A stretch of DNA of 64,000 bases from G965276675 sp965276675 (lineage in GTDB: Bacteria; Acidobacteriota; Terriglobia; Terriglobales; Acidobacteriaceae). Numbering within the stretch: position 1 is the first letter of the stretch; the number at the start of each line of letters is the position of its first letter. The notes beneath the pieces are model-generated. The model searched no databases. It had not been told where the DNA came from and worked only from the letters and a program-made list of their open reading frames with translations. The stretch is from contig OZ255624.1 in NCBI GenBank assembly GCA_965276675.1, forward strand, positions 3,844,001 through 3,908,000, written 5' to 3'. Position numbers and translations under genes: made by a program. Positions 1 to 9,166 of the stretch are shown here, in pieces.

Positions 1-701
1 TCTGAAAGCTTCAGAATGCACTCAGCGATCCTGCGGGGATCATTCTCAGATTTTCCTTCTTCTGAACGGAGCATCTCGTAGGTTGGACCAACTGAAGTTT
101 CGTAGTCTGCCATCAGGTCTGGGAGCCGCTTGCTTGCCCGATTCGCGAAGTCTGTCCGTATGCCACCGGGTTCGAGAGTGCACACTTTGACTCCAAAGGG
201 CAGGAGCTCATCGGCAATCGAATCGCTGAAACCGCCTAGGGCCCATTTCGCAGCATGGTAGGGAGAGTTGCCGGGGATGGTAACGCGTCCTCCAATTGAT
301 GAGACTTGGAAGATGTAACCAGTTTTTTGTTTGCGCATCACTGGCACAGCCCCTCGGGAGGTGTAGACGGCGCCGAAGAAACAGGTCTGAACAACGTCCT
401 GAAACTCTTCGGTAGAAATCTGCTCGAAGGGGGCATTGAGTTGGTAACAAGCGTTATTGACCAGGACATCCAATCTGCCGCGCAGTTCGACGGCTCTCTG
501 CACAGCGGATCTTGCCGCAGCCTCATCACGGACATCCAGATCAAATGGCGTGATGCGATCACCAAACCTCTCGATGAGGTCCTGCAGTTCGTCAGTTTTT
601 CTAGCACCAGCAAGGACATGCTCGCCCTTTGCAAGAACCGCCTCTACGATGGCACGTCCTAAACCGCTTCCGCTACCCGTGACTAGCCACGATTTTTCCA
701 T
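1..701 (-). CDS. SDR family oxidoreductase (3' end off the window)
   Basis: This is an NAD(P)-dependent short-chain dehydrogenase with a Rossmann fold. The ATG at 701 opens a frame that continues to the left edge without a stop, so the C-terminus is missing. Visible motifs are the cofactor loop TGSGSGLG (residues 8-15), the NNAC variant of the NNAG motif (82-85), a catalytic serine near 134 and Tyr148/Lys152 in YHAAK. The PGG stretch after the active site also fits classical SDRs. The TMEM175-like gene ends 11 bases upstream, so the two are probably co-transcribed. Substrate is unknown. Confidence 0.88.
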   Translation of the reverse strand, partial: MEKSWLVTGSGSGLGRAIVEAVLAKGEHVLAGARKTDELQDLIERFGDRITPFDLDVRDEAAARSAVQRAVELRGRLDVLVNNACYQLNAPFEQISTEEFQDVVQTCFFGAVYTSRGAVPVMRKQKTGYIFQVSSIGGRVTIPGNSPYHAAKWALGGFSDSIADELLPFGVKVCTLEPGGIRTDFANRASKRLPDLMADYETSVGPTYEMLRSEEGKSENDPRRIAECILKLS

Positions 702-712
702 ATCACTTTCCT

Positions 713-1312
713 CTATGCTGCATTTACGTTCGTTCGTTCTTCATCTTGGTATCGTTCAATGCGCCGATCTGGTAGCAGCCAAACGATCAACACCAAGACA
801 TAGGCGATGCATGAGACTGAAGGACGCACAAACGCCAAAGGAACTGCGATGGCATAGACGGTCACAGAGAACATCCCTTTGTAGTCTCTGCCGATCGACC
901 GTGCGATGCGTGAATCGATCCCGTGTTCGGCGACCAAAACTTTTGTCAAAATGAAGTAAGCCACTCCAGCAAAGAGAAGCACGGCCCCGTAGATGGCTAC
1001 CGGATAAGAAGCTCGGGGATCCTCGCCGAGCCAGGCTGTTGTGAAAGGGGACAGCGAAAGCCAGAACAAGAGGTGGAGATTGGCCCAGAGAATAGAGCCT
1101 GTGACTCGCTCCGCGGCCTGAAGTAAGTGATGATGATTGTTCCAGTACACCCCAACGTACAAGAAGCTCATCACGTAGCTGAGAAAGGTCGGCAGAATCG
1201 GTCGGAGAGCCGATAACGTGCTTCCCTTTGGGGTATGAAGGTCCAAGACCATGATGGTAATGATGATGGCGAACACGCCGTCGCTGAACGCTTCTAGTCT
1301 GCCCTTTGTCAT
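713..1312 (-). CDS. TMEM175 (DUF1211) family integral membrane protein
   Basis: A 199-residue polytopic membrane protein. It opens with the family signature FSDGVFAI (residues 9-16), which lines the pore in bacterial TMEM175 potassium channels, followed by about six hydrophobic helices with short loops. The known role of the family is potassium leak across the inner membrane; selectivity here is inferred from family membership. A His-rich stretch (NNHHH, about 58-62) lies between the early helices. It sits just upstream of the SDR gene on the same strand. Confidence 0.85.
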   Translation of the reverse strand: MTKGRLEAFSDGVFAIIITIMVLDLHTPKGSTLSALRPILPTFLSYVMSFLYVGVYWNNHHHLLQAAERVTGSILWANLHLLFWLSLSPFTTAWLGEDPRASYPVAIYGAVLLFAGVAYFILTKVLVAEHGIDSRIARSIGRDYKGMFSVTVYAIAVPLAFVRPSVSCIAYVLVLIVWLLPDRRIERYQDEERTNVNAA

Positions 1313-1364
1313 CGTCTGTCTCAGGTCGCTTCGTTAAAGAGCCGAACTCCGTCTGCGGTTGGTC

Positions 1365-2300
1365 TCAACGGTTTTTCTCGCGGGATGCAGGCTGGTAAGG
1401 TTCTTTCCGATCAAGATCGGCCCTGTCCCAATTCGCTGCGTCAGCCGCTGCTCTGTAGGTTTCTTCGAGAAAGCGCATTAGGGTGCCGCTAGGCGTGGGA
1501 GACTGCGCAATGTCCGAATAGTCCAGGAGGAACTCTTTCAGCGCCGGATCGTACCTGCCGGGCAGAGTGATCTGAGATCGGCTGAGTGCCGCTGGAACGG
1601 GCGCTGCATAGGCGTAGAACGCTGCTTTACCGTAGCCACCGTTCCCCGGCCAGAAACCAGCACTGATGACTTCGTGGGAGTATGCCTCAGCCTGCACGGA
1701 GTCTCCATCCGTGCGAGCCGGGGCGCGTCGGCCGTTGAATCGCGTCACTGCCAGGTCCATCGAGCCCCAAAAGAAATGGACCGGGCTGATCTTGCCATAG
1801 AAGGAGGTGGAGAACTCCTTTAGAACTACATCTGCAAGTCGCAGCGCGTGCCAGAACCTCGTCACTGCCTCAGGAGCGTAAGCCTCGTGCTGATCGTCTT
1901 GGCCAAACGGGATGGGTTCTGGAATCTCCACGGGCATAGGATTCAGGGCGACTTGAACGTCTAGACTCGAAAGCACCTCCAGGTAGCGCCTGTAGAACGC
2001 CTGAACTGGAATCGGGCCTAGTTCGAATCGTTCGATCAGCCCCGTACTCGTCCTGAACAATACGAGGTGGTCGATGAAGTCGAACTCGATGTCTAAAGTC
2101 TCTCCGGACCCGTATGGCATTGGTGAAGTCCATAGACCGCGGGCCGTGAGATAGAGCGGCACATTCCACCAGTGGTTTTGAACCGGGGTCAGAGCCAGCC
2201 GCGTCTTGCCCACGATCTGCAGATACATGTGCAAGGTTTCCGCGGTTTCTTTCCACGCGTCCCAGTCCAGCGCGGGCCATCTCGTAAGGTTGTATTCCAA
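1365..2300 (-). CDS. DUF5996 family protein
   Basis: A 311-residue soluble protein with the pattern of DUF5996: an early W-P-x-L-x-x-W segment, NHWWNVPLYL (about 42-51), a DIEFDFIDH segment, and later HFFWGSMDLAVTRF and HEVISAGFWPG. The biochemical function of the family is unknown. The start is a TTG at 2300 preceded by a strong GGAGGTGA ribosome site four bases away. It is followed by the TMEM175-like gene about 50 bases downstream, in the same direction. Confidence 0.8.
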   Translation of the reverse strand: MEYNLTRWPALDWDAWKETAETLHMYLQIVGKTRLALTPVQNHWWNVPLYLTARGLWTSPMPYGSGETLDIEFDFIDHLVLFRTSTGLIERFELGPIPVQAFYRRYLEVLSSLDVQVALNPMPVEIPEPIPFGQDDQHEAYAPEAVTRFWHALRLADVVLKEFSTSFYGKISPVHFFWGSMDLAVTRFNGRRAPARTDGDSVQAEAYSHEVISAGFWPGNGGYGKAAFYAYAAPVPAALSRSQITLPGRYDPALKEFLLDYSDIAQSPTPSGTLMRFLEETYRAAADAANWDRADLDRKEPYQPASREKNR

Positions 2301-2346
2301 TCGTCACCTCCATCCCTGCAACAAAACGCAAGACCCTACGCATTCA

Positions 2347-3594
2347 TCAGGGACCGTCATTGCCGGCTCCAACACCACCCCGAATGGACAGATTGCGAAT
2401 GAGACCGTCAAGCTCAAGCGGGGGAATACCTTGTCCATGTGCGACGAGACCGCCGTAGATGGACAAGTCTTCTACATCGCCTCCGGCTTTTATGCTGAGT
2501 GGAATGGCGGACAGTTGAGTGACCACTCCCTTGACCAGTGATGGACCTGTTGCTCCGAACGTCTCGATGCCGCGATTCACGACCATTCGACCGACGGGTT
2601 GGTTGATTTGCATCCCAACTGCACCATCACCATGCGTCACAATGCGGTCAAATTCACTGTTTCGCACCGTCCCTGCGTAGACATTGAACCCTCGGGCTCC
2701 GATCCCGAAGGTCTCAATCGCACGTGACACCTGCAGATCGTGCAAAGTCCCGAAATTTACAAAACCGATAGCACTTGGCCCATGCGTGGTAACTGTAGCC
2801 CGCGCAGCCCAGCGATCCACTGTTCCCCAGTTGTCGAGTGCCATGTCGTTGCTTCCGAACGTGACGACAGGACCGATGTTCTCCACAAACTGAGCCTTCA
2901 CACCGTACAGTACGAAGACGCCTCCACTGATCTGATCGGGGGTTCCTTCACGTATTCGTCCGTCCGAGAAGACTGATCCGGTTCGCAGGACCTCAACCTC
3001 GACTGAGCCTCGCTCATCGCCTGCACCGCTTACGAAGATTCCTGTCCCATAGATAGGCTTTTCCTGACAACCGACAGAGATGCCGTCCAGCACGGCGTGG
3101 ATCACCGAAGACGGTTCTGGTTGCATATTCCAGAGTGTGAAGGCACCTTGGAGTACCTTCACTCCGTACGCGTGCGGACGCTCGCCGAGACCCGTGGTGT
3201 CGGAGTCAATGATGTGGAGTCCGAATACGTCGACGCTCCCGCCCGTGAGTGCCTCTCGCGCGAGGATTTGGACTGATCCAACGGTGGTGGTGTTCTTGAT
3301 TCGAAGCGAACCCAGCGAAGCGACGGAAGTGTCGTTTGCAATCGCTCGCCGTTTCGGTGACACACGAAGCGAGACTTGGCTGATCGTGTTGTCGGTGCTA
3401 CAGAGTACTCCGTCAGAGCCCTCGACGAAATCCACCTGGATCTCTGCCCCTGCGGATCCCTTTAATGACTGTCCTGGTCTCAAACGGATAGTCGGGACGT
3501 CAAAGAGACTTCTCGTTACAACGATCTCATCGCAGTGAGACGCCTTCAATGCGTTGTCCAATTCCAACGTCGAGCCCACACTCCGTACACCCAT
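2347..3594 (-). CDS. Hypothetical protein with beta-helix-like repeats
   Basis: A 415-residue protein with no recognised enzyme motif. Much of it is short strand-turn repeats rich in G, V, I and N (for example patterns of the type NFGTLHDLQV and NVYAGTVRNSEF), which resembles right-handed parallel beta-helix or pectate-lyase-like folds. No signal peptide is evident. The start ATG at 3594 has a GAGGAT-type ribosome site. It precedes the DUF5996 gene by 46 bases. The fold is an inference from the residue pattern only. Confidence 0.65.
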   Translation of the reverse strand: MGVRSVGSTLELDNALKASHCDEIVVTRSLFDVPTIRLRPGQSLKGSAGAEIQVDFVEGSDGVLCSTDNTISQVSLRVSPKRRAIANDTSVASLGSLRIKNTTTVGSVQILAREALTGGSVDVFGLHIIDSDTTGLGERPHAYGVKVLQGAFTLWNMQPEPSSVIHAVLDGISVGCQEKPIYGTGIFVSGAGDERGSVEVEVLRTGSVFSDGRIREGTPDQISGGVFVLYGVKAQFVENIGPVVTFGSNDMALDNWGTVDRWAARATVTTHGPSAIGFVNFGTLHDLQVSRAIETFGIGARGFNVYAGTVRNSEFDRIVTHGDGAVGMQINQPVGRMVVNRGIETFGATGPSLVKGVVTQLSAIPLSIKAGGDVEDLSIYGGLVAHGQGIPPLELDGLIRNLSIRGGVGAGNDGP

Positions 3595-3692
3595 CGTTCA
3601 TCCTCAATGGTGCTAATTTGCGAGATGGTATTGCTGTCGGAGGCTCAAAATTTGAGCCGCCAAGCCGACCTCGCAGTTTTTACCCAGCCTAC

Positions 3693-4163
3693 TCATTCAC
3701 CAACCGTGACCCTGAGGCCACTTGGGTCTCCGGCAAAGGTCCACACACCGCCCGATCGAAACGTCGCACCGGTCCCGAAGGTGTCTTCCATGTATTGCAT
3801 ATAGACAACCTTCTCGTTTCGCACCTTTGCGTGAACTGAAAAGGGCGAAACGAAAACTTTGTCCAGATTCTTCGAACGAACCGTGAAGCTCCCAAACACA
3901 GCGACGTCCTCTCCCGCACTGAAGATGTCTTTGATTGTGAAATCATCGATGTGCCAAAAGCTATGAACCCCCTGAAACGTAGAGACCGTTCCTGCTCGGC
4001 CGTCGGTATGGGTTCCCGCCCACGGCATCAGTTTCTTCAGCTCTGGATTGTCGAACGTCAAGGACATGTAGGTCGATTCCTCAGCCATGAGGTCGTAAAC
4101 CGTGGCTTCATCCGTTCCGTTCTTCAAAAGCTTTCTTACAATGTCTTCGTTTCGCTTGCTCAA
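3693..4163 (-). CDS. NTF2-like (SnoaL-fold) protein
   Basis: A small alpha+beta cone protein of about 156 residues. It shows the usual order of the fold: an N-terminal helix pair, the segment STFQGVHSFWHIDDFTIKD, then strands such as VAVFGSFTVRS and KVVYMQYMEDT. Family members act as small-molecule isomerases, hydrolases or non-catalytic binding proteins; the role here is unknown. I place the start at the TTG at 4163 because a GGAGG lies six bases upstream; a GTG at 4190 would add nine residues without a ribosome site. Confidence 0.75.
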   Translation of the reverse strand: MSKRNEDIVRKLLKNGTDEATVYDLMAEESTYMSLTFDNPELKKLMPWAGTHTDGRAGTVSTFQGVHSFWHIDDFTIKDIFSAGEDVAVFGSFTVRSKNLDKVFVSPFSVHAKVRNEKVVYMQYMEDTFGTGATFRSGGVWTFAGDPSGLRVTVGE

Positions 4164-4369
4164 AGCCGGCCTCCAATCCAGTCTTCGCACCTACATCCGG
4201 TATAGGCCATAGAGCGTCTCCCGAAAAGACGCTGTATAGGGTCGGTTGCGCGTAGTCCTTTCGAGTCTTCACACTCTCGACGAAAAGCCGCTGCCGATAT
4301 GCTGAACAGAGAATCTAAACGGCACAAACATTCCTGCGTTTGCCTGCAGGGTTCGGGAGGACACATACA

Positions 4370-5521
4370 GTGGAGCCATTTGTTCCACCTTTTTCGCAGC
4401 GAGATCTCGACGATCTCCGCAGCCGTCTGCGACAGACACGCTGGCCCGATACTGCGGTCGAGGACATAGCCTATTTAGGTATAGACCGTGATTTTCTGTT
4501 GGATCTATGCGGCTACTGGAGAGACAGCTTTGATTGGGAATCACAGCTCAACAACGTCGCGAGACTGAATCACTATCGTTATCGGGTTCAGGAGGGCTAC
4601 ATCCACTTCCTCTATGTCAGAGGAAAGGGCCCGTCTCCAATTCCGCTGATTCTTACCCACGGGTGGCCCGGATCGTTCTTGGAAATGCTACACATCCTTC
4701 CGCTTCTCACCGACCCCGCCGCTCATGGCTACGACGAGCGGGATGCGTTCGACCTCGTGATTCCATCGCTGCCTGGTTTCGGGTATTCGGATCGACCGAA
4801 GCAACTGGGGATGGATGTTTTTCGCGTTGCCGAGATCTGGGCGGAACTGATGAGCGCTCTGGGATACCAAACCTTTGCCGCACAGGGCGGAGACATTGGA
4901 GCCGGGGTGAGCACGGCTCTAGGTCTTCGTCACAGCCAGCGCGTCATCGGCATACATCTCAACTACATTCCCGGTTCTTACCGACCTTATCTGCAGAATG
5001 GCCCAGAACCAAGTGCCTCCGAGAAGGATTACCTGGCCCGAGCTGGCAGGTGGTATGAGGAGAACGGCGCATACGCACATATTCAAGGAACGCGCCCGAA
5101 TACCGCATGCTTCGCACTCAACGACTCACCGGCCGGACTCGCCGCATGGATCGTAGAAAAGTTTCGCGAGTGGTCTGATTGTGAAGGAGACGTATATCAA
5201 TGCTTCAGCCGTGACGAGCTGCTGACCAATGTCACCTTGTATTGGATGACACAGACCGTATCGTCCTCATTCCGGATGTACTACGAAGGTAGAATGACGC
5301 CCCTCCAGTTTGGGCAGAACGATTTCGTTCATGTGCCCTGTGGCATCGCTCACTTTCCGAAGGAGATCATGTTTCCTCCGCAGGAATGGGTCCAACGGGG
5401 GTACAATGTTCAGCGTTGGAGCGAAATGCCTAAGGGAGGACATTTCGCCGCTGCGGAGGTACCGGAACTCCTGGCTGCGGACATCCGTGCTTTCTTCAGG
5501 TCGATGCGAAATGGATTGTAG
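4370..5521 (+). CDS. Epoxide hydrolase, microsomal (EHN) type
   Basis: An alpha/beta-hydrolase of 383 residues with an N-terminal EHN domain (VPPFSQRDLDDLRSRL onward, with the RWPDT signature) and a hydrolase core. The oxyanion motif HGWPGSFLE is followed by a GGDIG nucleophile elbow with aspartate as nucleophile, and GGHFAA near the C-terminus supplies the catalytic histidine. It hydrates epoxides to vicinal diols. The GTG at 4370 is preferred to the TTG at 4340 because GGGAGG lies nine bases before it. It is transcribed away from the minus-strand block on its left. Confidence 0.9.
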   Translation: MEPFVPPFSQRDLDDLRSRLRQTRWPDTAVEDIAYLGIDRDFLLDLCGYWRDSFDWESQLNNVARLNHYRYRVQEGYIHFLYVRGKGPSPIPLILTHGWPGSFLEMLHILPLLTDPAAHGYDERDAFDLVIPSLPGFGYSDRPKQLGMDVFRVAEIWAELMSALGYQTFAAQGGDIGAGVSTALGLRHSQRVIGIHLNYIPGSYRPYLQNGPEPSASEKDYLARAGRWYEENGAYAHIQGTRPNTACFALNDSPAGLAAWIVEKFREWSDCEGDVYQCFSRDELLTNVTLYWMTQTVSSSFRMYYEGRMTPLQFGQNDFVHVPCGIAHFPKEIMFPPQEWVQRGYNVQRWSEMPKGGHFAAAEVPELLAADIRAFFRSMRNGL

Positions 5522-5585
5522 TCCGGTGCCATGGTCGCCGAGGACGATCCCGTTACCGTCCAGGAGAGAGCAATGCCGCTCACCC

Positions 5586-6497
5586 TTAGATGACTATCAG
5601 CACCTTTCCCTTGGCGCCCCCTTCGGCTGCGGCGTGTGCCTTATCTGTGTCCTTAAGCGAAAAGTGCGGTCCGATTGGAATCTCAAGCTCGCCCTCCAGC
5701 ACAGCGTTCGCTAGCTCGACGAGAGACTGAGGGTCAGCAATCACCTGCATCAGTTTCATACTGACTCCCGGAAAGCGAACGGCATCACTCGGAACTGCGA
5801 CGACGGAGGCAAAAACGCCTCGGTCCTTGATCTTCGGAAGAAGTGCGTTGGCGGTCGGCCCATCGATCGTGTCCGCGACAGCGTCCAAACCTTCGAGCGA
5901 AGCTAACGATTCAGGATCATCGAGAAAGACTACCCGCTGAGCCCCTACGGATTTCGCCTCGTCTACTTGGCGCTTGAGCACTCCCGCGATGACTGTTGCG
6001 CCTTGCTTCTTCGCCACATGTACCGCGGATCGTCCCACCATACCGACTGCACCTGTTACCAATAATGTCTGGCCTCGCGGCGAGTTCCCAAGAGCAAGTT
6101 TCGCTAGCTGAGCACCGGTCGTTGTCACTGTTGGTATCGCAGCCGCCGTTTCCATGCTCATTCCAGTCGGCATCTTGGCCAATTCAGATGTCTTCACTAC
6201 ACATAGCTCAGCGTAGGTGTGGTTTGTGTGGGCGAAAACGTGGTCGCCTGGAGCAAACCCTTCGACCCCCTTGCCCACAGAATGGACGGTTCCGGACAAA
6301 TCGAGCCCCAGCACCGCGGGAAACTGAAGCGGGACGCGATCCTTCACTGCACCTGATCGGATCTTGTAATCGAAGGGGTTCACGCACGATGCGACCACCT
6401 TCACCAGGACTTCACCTGCGCCCGGGATTGGGTCCGGAACATCTTCAAACTTAAGAACGTCAGGCTCGCCATAATCACGGATAGTCACGGCTTTCAT
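5586..6497 (-). CDS. NADP-dependent quinone-oxidoreductase-type MDR protein
   Basis: A medium-chain dehydrogenase/reductase without the catalytic-zinc ligands, about 303 residues. The N-terminal GroES-like domain includes GEVLVKVVASCVNPFD and GLDLSGTV; the Rossmann domain has VTGAVGMVGRSAVHVAKKQGA. Zinc-less members reduce quinones or enals with NADPH. The ATG at 6497 has GGAGG six bases upstream; an in-frame upstream start is less supported. The SnoaL-like gene ends about 20 bases before it, so the two probably form a transcript. Confidence 0.88.
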   Translation of the reverse strand: MKAVTIRDYGEPDVLKFEDVPDPIPGAGEVLVKVVASCVNPFDYKIRSGAVKDRVPLQFPAVLGLDLSGTVHSVGKGVEGFAPGDHVFAHTNHTYAELCVVKTSELAKMPTGMSMETAAAIPTVTTTGAQLAKLALGNSPRGQTLLVTGAVGMVGRSAVHVAKKQGATVIAGVLKRQVDEAKSVGAQRVVFLDDPESLASLEGLDAVADTIDGPTANALLPKIKDRGVFASVVAVPSDAVRFPGVSMKLMQVIADPQSLVELANAVLEGELEIPIGPHFSLKDTDKAHAAAEGGAKGKVLIVI

Positions 6498-6517
6498 ATT
6501 TCCTCCGGTCTGAGAGA

Positions 6518-6970
6518 TCAATGATTCATTTCCCGTTTACGATGTGGCGCTCGGAAACCCTCCGAGCGCTCGGATTTGACGCAGCATTGTGAGTTCGTCC
6601 GAGCTTCCCATCGCTCCTTGATTTGTGCCCTGTCGTTGAAGCGAGCGATCTGCAAGCCACGGACGTCAATTGTCCGTCCTGTTGGCGGGACACCCATGTG
6701 TGGTCCAAGGTGTGTTCCATGGACGCGAACCGCAATCGCGATGCAGTCCCCCTCGGCAGTCATGTGTTCAATGTTCACCTTCAGGTCAGGAAAAGCTGAT
6801 CGAAAGTCGCGAAAGAATTTAACAAATCCCGCAGGACCTTTTCCTTGATCATCGGCGGCGTCATGATCGATGACGTCCGCCGCAAAAATCTCGTGAAGAA
6901 CTTCAAGATCACCGGCATTGACGGCTTCTATCATGCGCAACTGCGCGGCAATATTGGCTTCGCGGCTCAT
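6518..6970 (-). CDS. SnoaL-like ester cyclase with frameshifted C-terminus
   Basis: A polyketide-cyclase-like SnoaL protein: helix-rich start, HDAADDQGKGPAGF, FRSAFPDLKVNIEHM, then HMGVPPTGRTIDVRGLQI and KERW. After KERW the reading frame becomes unlike the family. Adding one base near 6607-6609 would instead give GSSDELTMLRQI and a stop at 6537, which is the usual ending. So the last roughly 30 residues as read are probably the product of a single-base deletion. It may still fold, since the core is intact. Confidence 0.75.
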   Translation of the reverse strand: MSREANIAAQLRMIEAVNAGDLEVLHEIFAADVIDHDAADDQGKGPAGFVKFFRDFRSAFPDLKVNIEHMTAEGDCIAIAVRVHGTHLGPHMGVPPTGRTIDVRGLQIARFNDRAQIKERWEARTNSQCCVKSERSEGFRAPHRKREMNH

Positions 6971-7159
6971 GCGAAGAAATACTCGGTTTCAGTGATGCGC
7001 CGACTCCTCAGACTGAGACAAATTGAAACGGCGAACCGGCGTTGGATTGAGTACCAGGAAAATCTTCCCGTTTGGATAACATAACGCTGCCGAGCTAGCT
7101 CCGGGTGTTCTCAATCGTGTTGGTGTTTCCCCATACTTTTGGGCACCCTTCTTTGGCCG

Positions 7160-7371
7160 ACTCACCCGGATTTTTCCCCCATCAGCCATACTGCGGGAGT
7201 AGGTTTGCTGAAATTCAAGCCATCACGGGTGTTTCCTGCTGCATTCGTGTTCGGCAACGGGCGAAGCCATCTTGAGCACCTCTGTCTGTTGCTGGGCATC
7301 AGCTTTGGACGGCGCCCTCCGATACGGCCCTCATCACGGGCGGATTCCAGGCCAGCCCGTTTCCTAACCCG
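7160..7371 (-). pseudogene. Serine recombinase (resolvase/invertase) C-terminal remnant
   Basis: Immediately behind the AraC gene, the minus strand reads VRKRAGLESARDEGRIGGRRPKL, the hinge between catalytic domain and DNA-binding domain of Hin/Tn3-type serine recombinases. A frameshift after PKL lets EVLKMASPVAEHE follow in another frame. No catalytic N-terminal domain is present. It is a decayed scar of a mobile element, and it overlaps the end of the AraC gene by a few bases. Confidence 0.6.
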
Positions 7372-8323
7372 AGGCGGCACGAAGACGTTGCACGTCTTGC
7401 ATAGGAGGCGCGCCGAAAAATCGTCGATACTCTCGGCTGAATTGAGAAGCGCTCTCGTATCCAACCCGCCTGCTGACTGTGGCCGCGTCCGTAGTGTCGG
7501 ATAGCAGTATTCGCCGGGCCTCCTGCAGACGCAGCTGCTTCTGATACTGAAGCGGGCTCATCGACGTAACGGCACGAAACCAGCTATGCATGGCAGAGGG
7601 GCTCATTCGCATCTCGCGGGCAAGTTCTTCCATCCTGATGGGCCGAGCGAGATTGCGTTTCAGCCATGCCAAGCCGGTCGCGACACGCTGGACCTTGCCG
7701 CTATCCGCAGCCATCCGGCGCAGCAAGCCTCCCTGCTCGCTCAGCAGAAGCCTGTAAAAGATCTCTCTCCTGACCAGCGGCGCGAGAATAGCGATCTGCT
7801 CAGGAGTTTTGAGGAGCGAGGTGAGCCGAGTCACAGCTTCCAGCAAGTCGTCATCCAACGAGCCGATCATCAGTCCAGGTCGTAAGGGCGGTGCGCTCTC
7901 GTGAGGCAGGTCCGCCTCGCGCATGAGCGAGGCGATCTCATCGAAATCCAGTACCAGGCTTAGACCCAGGAACGGCTTGGCTCGGCTGGCTTCCTCAATC
8001 TGCCCAACCAGGGGTAGATCAAGCGAGACAAGCAGATACTTGTTTGGATCGTAGATAAAGCGCTCATCATTCAGCAGAATCGACTTGGCTCCCTGCGCCA
8101 CGACGCAGAAGACAGCCTGAAAGAGTGAGGTCCGCGGCACGTCCGTGGTGGAGTATCGGGTAAGGAACAAACCTTCGATTCGTGTAGGGTACGAACCCTC
8201 ACCGTGGCACAACTTCTCGATCATGCCCGCAAAACTAGTCATCGTTTGCACCTGCTCCATTATGTTGGACGCGGTGTGAACCATCGCGATGCGTGGTTTT
8301 GTTGAATTAGGCAATACTTCCAT
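7364..8323 (-). CDS. AraC family transcriptional regulator
   Basis: About 319 residues: an N-terminal AraC_N-type ligand domain followed by two C-terminal helix-turn-helix motifs (LARPIRMEELAREMRMSPSAMHSWF and DAATVSRRVGYESASQFSREYRRFFG). It is divergent from the SDR gene starting at 8389 and probably controls it from the short shared upstream region. I use the ATG at 8323; a TTG at 8335 would add four residues. Its 3' end abuts a recombinase remnant, so the extreme C-terminus may not be original. Confidence 0.85.
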   Translation of the reverse strand: MEVLPNSTKPRIAMVHTASNIMEQVQTMTSFAGMIEKLCHGEGSYPTRIEGLFLTRYSTTDVPRTSLFQAVFCVVAQGAKSILLNDERFIYDPNKYLLVSLDLPLVGQIEEASRAKPFLGLSLVLDFDEIASLMREADLPHESAPPLRPGLMIGSLDDDLLEAVTRLTSLLKTPEQIAILAPLVRREIFYRLLLSEQGGLLRRMAADSGKVQRVATGLAWLKRNLARPIRMEELAREMRMSPSAMHSWFRAVTSMSPLQYQKQLRLQEARRILLSDTTDAATVSRRVGYESASQFSREYRRFFGAPPMQDVQRLRAASG

Positions 8324-8388
8324 CGGATCGTGCAATGCATCGTAAGTTCCGATTCCATCTCATACTCAGGTGCAAAGGAGTGTGGCAA

Positions 8389-9129
8389 ATGGGGAAGTTA
8401 GATGGAAAGATCGCATTGATCACGGGTGGGAGTGAAGGCATGGGCTTCGATACGGCAAAGGAGTTCCTGCAAGAGGGAGCGTTCGTGTTCATCACAGGAC
8501 GCAGGAAGCCTGAGCTCGACACGGCAGTTGAGAAACTCGGGACTGGATCCGCGGCCATTCAGGCAGATGCCGGCAAGCTGGCGGATTTGGACCGAATGTA
8601 TGCCGAGATCAAGGAGCAAAAAGGTAGGCTTGACGTGGTGTTTGCCAACGCCGGCGTTTACGAGCAGATGCCCTATGACAAGGTGACCGAGGACTTCTAC
8701 GATCATTGCGTCGACATCAACGTGAAGGGCGTCTACTTCACTGTGCAGAAGGCGATTCCTCTGATGGACAAAGATGGGTCCATCATCTTGAATGGCTCGT
8801 TCATCGGCAGCTCCGGCTTTCCTGGCATGTCGGTCTATGGAGCTACGAAGGCTGCCATGCGAAGTTTCGCCCGAACCTTCACTGCGGAACTGAAAGGCGT
8901 GGGCCCTCGCATCAACGTCATCAGTCCTGGTCCAATTGACACGGCAGGCAATGCATCGACGCTAGGCAGCATCAAAGAAGTCCGCGAATATGTGACAAAC
9001 ATGGTGCCGCGTAGCCGGATCGGCCAAGGCAGTGACATCGGCAAGGCTGCTGTCTTCCTCGCCTCTGCTGACTCCAGCTTCGTGGCAGGGGTAGAACTGT
9101 TTGTCGATGGCGGTGTAAACGCTGTCTAG
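8389..9129 (+). CDS. SDR family oxidoreductase
   Basis: A classical short-chain dehydrogenase of 246 residues: cofactor loop TGGSEGMG (12-19), NAG at about 87-89, catalytic Ser near 137-141, Tyr150 and Lys154 (YGATK), and SPGPIDT after the active site. The C-terminal AGVELFVDGG is typical of glucose-dehydrogenase-like SDRs. AAAGGAG eight bases before the ATG at 8389 fixes the start. It is divergent from the AraC regulator, a common inducible arrangement, and a strong hairpin lies just after the stop. Confidence 0.9.
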   Translation: MGKLDGKIALITGGSEGMGFDTAKEFLQEGAFVFITGRRKPELDTAVEKLGTGSAAIQADAGKLADLDRMYAEIKEQKGRLDVVFANAGVYEQMPYDKVTEDFYDHCVDINVKGVYFTVQKAIPLMDKDGSIILNGSFIGSSGFPGMSVYGATKAAMRSFARTFTAELKGVGPRINVISPGPIDTAGNASTLGSIKEVREYVTNMVPRSRIGQGSDIGKAAVFLASADSSFVAGVELFVDGGVNAV

Positions 9130-9134
9130 CCGGA

Positions 9135-9166
9135 AGCTAGGGATGCGATCAACTGCATCCCTAGCT
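9135..9166 (+). terminator. Hairpin after the SDR gene
   Basis: A perfect 12-base inverted repeat (AGCTAGGGATGC and its complement) with an eight-base loop starts six bases after the SDR stop codon. No T-run follows, so it may act as an RNA-stabilising hairpin or a non-canonical terminator. Confidence 0.6.
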
